Assembly: GCA_900552795.1 (NCBI GenBank)
Contig: USBB01000003.1
Span: forward strand, 58,056-122,055
From: an uncultured Eubacterium sp.
GTDB taxonomy: Bacteria; Bacillota; Clostridia; Lachnospirales; Lachnospiraceae
DNA length: 64,000 nucleotides
Direction: 5' to 3'
The position numbers and the translations under genes are program-made. Positions 59,978 to 64,000 of the stretch are shown here, one piece after another (positions within the stretch are counted from its first letter, which is position 1; every line of letters begins with the position of its first letter). The notes beneath the pieces are model-generated. The model saw nothing but the letters and a program-made list of their open reading frames with translations, ran no database searches and was not told the origin of the DNA.

Positions 59978-61180
59978 TCAATATGCTTTCTCGCCTTTAA
60001 ATACTTTATTAAGAATATCCGCAAGCGGCTCCATCGCGTTTTTTACTTCCTCAAACGTATTCGTCTGAGCACCTGCCTCCACGAGTATTGACTTACCTCT
60101 TAAATGCAGGCAATACCTGTACGCATTAATATAATTATTTCTGAAATATTCCGGATAATAAGCTTCACCGAGCAGCTTCATCTGTAAACTCATAGCAAGA
60201 TTTTCCTCTCTGTTGGGATTATTAAGATAAGTTATATTTCCATTCATTTTGCTGTAGCTTATTCCGTTAAAAAGCATAACCTTCGCAACCTTTTTTCCGT
60301 CTATATCAGTAATAAGCTTTGTATTTTCATTAACACCGTCCCTGTGAAGATCAATGACTACTTCTATCGACGGATTTTCATTAAGGATTTTTCTTATTCC
60401 CTCCTCCGCGTATGTGTATGCCTTACTTCTGTCCAGCTTTCCGTCGATATAATCATATACGCTTTTATCATGTATCACATTGTAACCATATTTTTCTTCC
60501 AACAACTTTTCGAGATAACTTCCAACACCGACTATCGACATATTTTCGCTGCTGTCTTTCGAATCAATAAAAGTTTCCTGAGAGTGTGTGTGAAATATCA
60601 ATATCTGCGGCTTTGAATTATCCTGCACCATAGACAGATTTTTATCAAGCAGAACCTGCGGATTAAAAATATCTGCCGTAAGTGATGTTATGCTTGTAAC
60701 CGTATAAAAACGTTTTATGAAATCAAAATTGCTAAGCTGTGCCTTTGTATACACATTTCCGTTGACAACATCTCTTGAAATAACATCCGTCGTCTCCTCA
60801 GTTTCCACGCTCTGTTCTTCGTTTTCTGCTGTACTTTCACCCTCCTGCGCTTTTTTTTCTTCCTCACTGCTTTGTGTCTCATTTTCTTTATAATCAAAGG
60901 TCTCGCTTGTTACGTTAATCCCGGACGTCTCAGCCGCCATAAGATACTCATTCAGCGGATATATTGAATTTACTATTCCACCGATAACACCGGTTTCAAC
61001 ATTGTTGTCAATATTACTTATATAACTGTAAACAGGCATACTTTTTTCTATCATTGTTCCCGTGAAAATATTACTTATCACCGCAATAACATCCGTCTGT
61101 TTGACAAACAGAACTAAAATATACATAAAAAGAAATATCAACAACGAAATAATTAATCTGTATCTTCCTTTATTTTCCAT
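59978..61180 (-). CDS. spoIIP: stage II sporulation protein P
   Basis: 400 residues. An N-terminal membrane anchor (about 8-26), a Glu/Ser-rich linker (about 105-130) and the SpoIIP amidase/endopeptidase domain (about 195-400), with HTHSQETF and DLHRDG as zinc-site motifs. With SpoIID and SpoIIM it degrades septal peptidoglycan during engulfment of the forespore. Shows that the host lineage sporulates or did so. Lies downstream of gpr, as is usual. Confidence 0.95.
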   Translation of the reverse strand: MENKGRYRLIISLLIFLFMYILVLFVKQTDVIAVISNIFTGTMIEKSMPVYSYISNIDNNVETGVIGGIVNSIYPLNEYLMAAETSGINVTSETFDYKENETQSSEEEKKAQEGESTAENEEQSVETEETTDVISRDVVNGNVYTKAQLSNFDFIKRFYTVTSITSLTADIFNPQVLLDKNLSMVQDNSKPQILIFHTHSQETFIDSKDSSENMSIVGVGSYLEKLLEEKYGYNVIHDKSVYDYIDGKLDRSKAYTYAEEGIRKILNENPSIEVVIDLHRDGVNENTKLITDIDGKKVAKVMLFNGISYSKMNGNITYLNNPNREENLAMSLQMKLLGEAYYPEYFRNNYINAYRYCLHLRGKSILVEAGAQTNTFEEVKNAMEPLADILNKVFKGEKAY

Positions 61181-61232
61181 ATATCATACCTCATATAAAA
61201 AATATATGAGAACAGGTATGCAAAAATACCAT

Positions 61233-62147
61233 TTACAGGTTAAGCATATTTATCGCATACGCCACCGTTCTTCCTATAAGATTTATATTGGCATCTATAT
61301 CCTTAGGCGTGACATACATATCTTTCATATTAGAACCGACAGCATCACGAACTATGGAACGCTTTCTTTCTTCTGACATGTCTTTTATCATATCAAGTCT
61401 TGAAACCGCATCACATACTATTGTGGACGCATCTATAACTGTAGGCACCCCTACAGCTATTACTGGAACACCTATATTTTCCTTTGTTATACCGACTCTG
61501 TGATTTCCCACTCCTGAACCGGGATTTATTCCAGTATCCGAAAGCTGAATTGTTGTATTTAATCTTTCGGTATTTCGTGCCGCGAGTGCATCAATAGCTA
61601 TAACTATATCAGGTTTTACATTTTCAGCTATCCCCTTAATTATCTGCGCTGTCTCCATACCTGTCTGAGCCATTACTCCGGGACATACTGCGCATATTTT
61701 TATATTATCATCATCATCCATAAGATAGTGTCTGTTAATAATCAGATTATCCACAACCTTTGGTCCTAGTGAATCAGCTGTCACTTCACGATTTCCCAAA
61801 CCTGCAACCAGTATTGTAAAATTGTTCTTTTCTTTATTTTTAAACGTGCGTCCCATAAGCTGCTTTACAAGGTCATGTAACTGAAGCGATAACTCTGCGG
61901 TTACTGCATCTGTATACTCATCATCATATCCGTCAAGTTCAGACGCCTCTATAGTAATATAATTTCCCTTTTGTTTTCCGATAATCCTTTCGCCGTCACT
62001 ATTGATAATTCTTAATGAAGTAACTTTTATCCCTGTGTTTTCGTCTTCATTTTCACGTACAATAACTCCGCTGTATCTGCTGTCTTTTTCACACACATCT
62101 TCATTTATCTCAAGTGCCAGGTCAGTTCTTATTTTGTAATCCTGCAT
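61233..62147 (-). CDS. gpr: spore germination protease GPR
   Basis: 304 residues from ATG 62147 (GGAG six bases upstream; MQDYKIRTDLALEI is the typical start); longer frames are rejected. An aspartic-type protease that degrades small acid-soluble spore proteins during germination. Conserved segments: 'GLGNREVTADSLGPKVVDNL', 'CPGVMAQTGMET', 'ALAARNTERLNTTIQLSDTG', GVPTVIDAS. Forms a sporulation cluster with spoIIP. Confidence 0.95.
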   Translation of the reverse strand: MQDYKIRTDLALEINEDVCEKDSRYSGVIVRENEDENTGIKVTSLRIINSDGERIIGKQKGNYITIEASELDGYDDEYTDAVTAELSLQLHDLVKQLMGRTFKNKEKNNFTILVAGLGNREVTADSLGPKVVDNLIINRHYLMDDDDNIKICAVCPGVMAQTGMETAQIIKGIAENVKPDIVIAIDALAARNTERLNTTIQLSDTGINPGSGVGNHRVGITKENIGVPVIAVGVPTVIDASTIVCDAVSRLDMIKDMSEERKRSIVRDAVGSNMKDMYVTPKDIDANINLIGRTVAYAINMLNL

Positions 62148-62244
62148 TTTCAACTCCATTTCTGAGCAACTTAACTGCCCGTTTTCTAATCGGCATATCC
62201 ACAATATATAGTGTTCACTTTTTTTCATTTTTTATAATTTCCTG

Positions 62245-62273
62245 TTGACATATTTTAGGTGTTATTATAGAAT
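62245..62273 (+). promoter_or_regulatory. rpsT promoter
   Basis: TTGACA (62245-62250), 17 nt, TAGAAT (62268-62273), ~85 nt before the start codon. Confidence 0.85.
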
Positions 62274-62362
62274 ACAGTAGTATGTTTACATTAGAACGTC
62301 CGTGTCCGGATTTAATGCAAAACAGATAAAGAAAAATTGTAATTAATAGGAGGTGTACGGAT

Positions 62363-62626
62363 TTGGCTAACATTAAATCTGCTAAGAAGAGAATTTTAAC
62401 AACTCAGGCAAGAACTGAGCGTAATAAGGCATTAAAGTCAAGAGTTAAGACTTTTATAAAGAAAGTTGACACTGCTGTTGCTGCAGGTGATAAGGCTGCT
62501 GCTGAAGCTGCTCTTCCAGCTGCTATCGCAGAAATTTCTAAAGCTGCTTCAAAGGGTATCTACCACAAGAACACAGCTGCAAGAAAAGTTTCTCGTATCA
62601 CAAAAGCTGTTAACACAATGGCTTAA
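62363..62626 (+). CDS. rpsT: 30S ribosomal protein S20
   Basis: 87 residues, start at TTG after AGGAGGTG. 'ANIKSAKKRILTTQARTERN' and the Ala/Lys-rich helices are diagnostic of S20, which binds 16S rRNA early in small-subunit assembly. UUG starts occur in S20 genes of other bacteria and are tied to autoregulation there. Confidence 0.97.
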   Translation: MANIKSAKKRILTTQARTERNKALKSRVKTFIKKVDTAVAAGDKAAAEAALPAAIAEISKAASKGIYHKNTAARKVSRITKAVNTMA

Positions 62627-62650
62627 TATATAAAATTAATACGTATATTA

Positions 62651-62694
62651 AAAAAGGAACCGATGTTTACACCCACTCACATCAGTTCCTTTTT
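62651..62694 (+). terminator. rpsT terminator
   Basis: AAGGAAC and GATGT pair with ACATC and GTTCCTT, followed by TTTT. The A-run on the other side may also serve holA on the minus strand. Confidence 0.88.
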
Positions 62695-62765
62695 ACTTTA
62701 TAAAATTACAGTGTCCCAAAATTGGAGCATAATCCGTGTAATCGTAATTAGGGTATCAAAACGCC

Positions 62766-63746
62766 CTAATCTTTAGCGCTGTACTTTATAATCATAAGCT
62801 CAACACCGGTCTTATCATTTATGCGTCCGTTTTTCACACGCTCTTCAATATCTGCAAAGTCTTCCAATGCACCTTTTATAGTATCATATGAAAAATATTT
62901 TGACTGTGTCATATATTTTCCTGCAATAAATGGAGCAACCCCCATGATCTTTGCTATCTCACTGCTGTTCATCCCCTTTGACATTTCCTCTTTCACCTGT
63001 AACATTCCGTTAAACTGCCTTGTAATAAGATACAAAATTCTCATAGGAGGTTCCTTTAACGTAAGAAGATCATAATACAGCTTAAGAGCCTGCTGCTGCT
63101 TTTTTAATGCAATAGCAGTTATCATATCAAATATCCTGCTTACAGTCTGAGTCGAACATACTGCCTCAACATCCTTTACTGTTATAACATCAGTATCTAT
63201 ACAATAGCTTACCAGCTTTTCGATTTCAGACTTTATAAGGTCCATTCCGGCTCCTGTCTTTGAAAGCAGCAGTTCAATCGCATCCTTGTTAATTACTTTT
63301 TTCTCTGCCCTTAAAAGACCTGCTATCCATTTTTCCAAAACTGACTGTGACTGAGGCTTCATTTCACTGACATAACCGTTGGCATTTATCACCTTATAAA
63401 CTTTATTTCTCTTGTCAACTTCATTTTCAACAAAAACCATTATAAGATAATCAGGAATTGAACTTATATAGTCTGCCAGCTTTTCATTTGAACTTTTCAA
63501 AAAACCGCTGTTTTCTATTATAATAAGCCTGCGCTGTGCAAAAAAAGGCATTGTATCTGCGACATCAAGCACATCTTTTATCTGTATCTTATCTCCTTCA
63601 AAATAAGAATAATTCATCGTATCGTCGCCTGTGACCGCGTTTCTTAACTTATCTCTGTACTGTTTTTTTAAATATGGTTCGTCCCCATACAGAAGATATA
63701 AATTCTTAAATTCGTTTGTTTTTATATGTTCATTAATAATTTTCAT
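62766..63746 (-). CDS. holA: DNA polymerase III delta subunit
   Basis: 326 residues. Opens the beta clamp ring in the clamp loader. 'NLYLLYGDEPYLKKQYRDKL' at the start, 'YLIMVFVENEVDKRNKVYK' in the middle and helical bundle C-terminus fit HolA. Next to rpsT in opposite orientation, a conserved Firmicutes neighbourhood. Confidence 0.92.
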   Translation of the reverse strand: MKIINEHIKTNEFKNLYLLYGDEPYLKKQYRDKLRNAVTGDDTMNYSYFEGDKIQIKDVLDVADTMPFFAQRRLIIIENSGFLKSSNEKLADYISSIPDYLIMVFVENEVDKRNKVYKVINANGYVSEMKPQSQSVLEKWIAGLLRAEKKVINKDAIELLLSKTGAGMDLIKSEIEKLVSYCIDTDVITVKDVEAVCSTQTVSRIFDMITAIALKKQQQALKLYYDLLTLKEPPMRILYLITRQFNGMLQVKEEMSKGMNSSEIAKIMGVAPFIAGKYMTQSKYFSYDTIKGALEDFADIEERVKNGRINDKTGVELMIIKYSAKD

Positions 63747-63759
63747 AGCCTCATTATAT

Positions 63760-64000
63760 CATCTTAAAAATCTTTTTACTATAAAATTTAACATTTGCTG
63801 TACATTTTATATAAATATGTTAGAATTGTTCTTATGTTGCTTTTTTGGCATGTACAAACTAAACTAAAATGACTTATATTGTCATATAAAATGTAGGGAA
63901 ATGAGGATTAGTGTGAAAAATAATGTTGATACGATAATTTTTCACACAGCTATTTGTTTCTGAGCGAAAGCAAATAGCCTTAATGGCAGACGCAAATTTG
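63760..64000 (+). other. upstream region of a gene beyond the window
   Basis: A perfect hairpin GCTATTTG / CAAATAGC (about 63949-63978) lies near the edge. A short frame from GTG 63913 (17 codons) after GAGG could be a leader peptide. No complete gene; the window ends before the next one. Confidence 0.3.

Noticed and set aside
63920..64000. Cyclic-di-GMP riboswitch at the window end
   Set aside because: Only a GACGCAAA word matches; the conserved ACAGGGCAAACC half is absent and the sequence is cut off.
1..64000. CRISPR array
   Set aside because: No set of equal repeats with regular spacers was seen; the tandem hairpins at 34197-34285 have different stems and no spacers.

Overview
The window is low-GC Firmicutes DNA. 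It holds the right-hand ~51 kb of an integrated tailed phage, followed by ~13 kb of host chromosome. The host is probably a spore-forming member of the Lachnospiraceae: the chromosomal part carries spoIIP and gpr beside rpsT and holA, a DUF5688 protein, and metA of the acetyl-CoA type. The phage looks like a siphovirus, with terminase, portal, protease/scaffold, capsid, tail tube, a giant tape measure, Dit, Tal and a BppU-type fibre. Its left end and early region lie outside the window.

Layout. 0-4.9 kb: a truncated acidic gene, an ORF6N/KilAC-type antirepressor behind a structured leader, a tyrosine recombinase, a convergent two-promoter locus that looks like an Fst-type type I toxin-antitoxin, two unknown genes and a tRNA-Ser(GCU)-like structure. 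4.9-8.3 kb: a collagen-like tail spike with a C-type-lectin-like tip, an XkdX-like protein and a tRNA-Thr with anticodon AGT. 8.4-20.5 kb: DNA packaging, head and connector genes, including a scaffold nested in the protease gene and the tail tube. 20.5-24.2 kb: holin, spanin-like protein, RusA-like resolvase, small genes and a TnpB/IscB remnant. 24.2-39.2 kb: the tape-measure gene, split by a ~6.9-kb insert. 39.2-51 kb: a GmrSD-like (DUF262) gene, Dit, Tal, fibres and a GH25 endolysin. About 51.1-51.36 kb: the probable right attachment region. Then metA, ligA, rluF-like, tRNA-Arg(CCG), DUF5688, a MocR-type regulator, pepD, spoIIP, gpr, rpsT and holA.

The most interesting object is the tape-measure insert (about 27391-34301). 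The coding halves on either side are in different frames, the downstream half has no usable start, and removing the insert restores one frame. The insert is bounded by a 5-bp direct repeat (GTACG). Its ends can pair in 9 of 10 positions. It starts with a ~450-nt non-coding domain rich in hairpins and ends with four consecutive hairpins whose stems differ but whose 7-nt loops are CTCCACA (three) or ATCCACA (one). A 10-bp hairpin in the 5' domain exposes the loop GTGGAG, the exact complement of CTCCAC. Two TCATTT loops in the same domain each have an AAATGA partner. This looks like a large, possibly self-removing or trans-acting intron-like RNA that carries cargo: a MazF-like toxin with an adjacent small RNA, a DUF4145-like protein, an RHH/antirepressor pair, a secreted protein and many small genes. 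I could not assign it to a group I or group II core by eye.

Three cargo promoters (MazF-like, DUF4145-like and, outside the insert, the GmrSD-like gene) share one architecture: a LexA-type GAAC-N4-GTTC box, 3-4 nt, a -35-like hexamer, 17 nt and a TATRAT -10. This suggests a small SOS-controlled set of accessory genes in an otherwise late-transcribed phage region.
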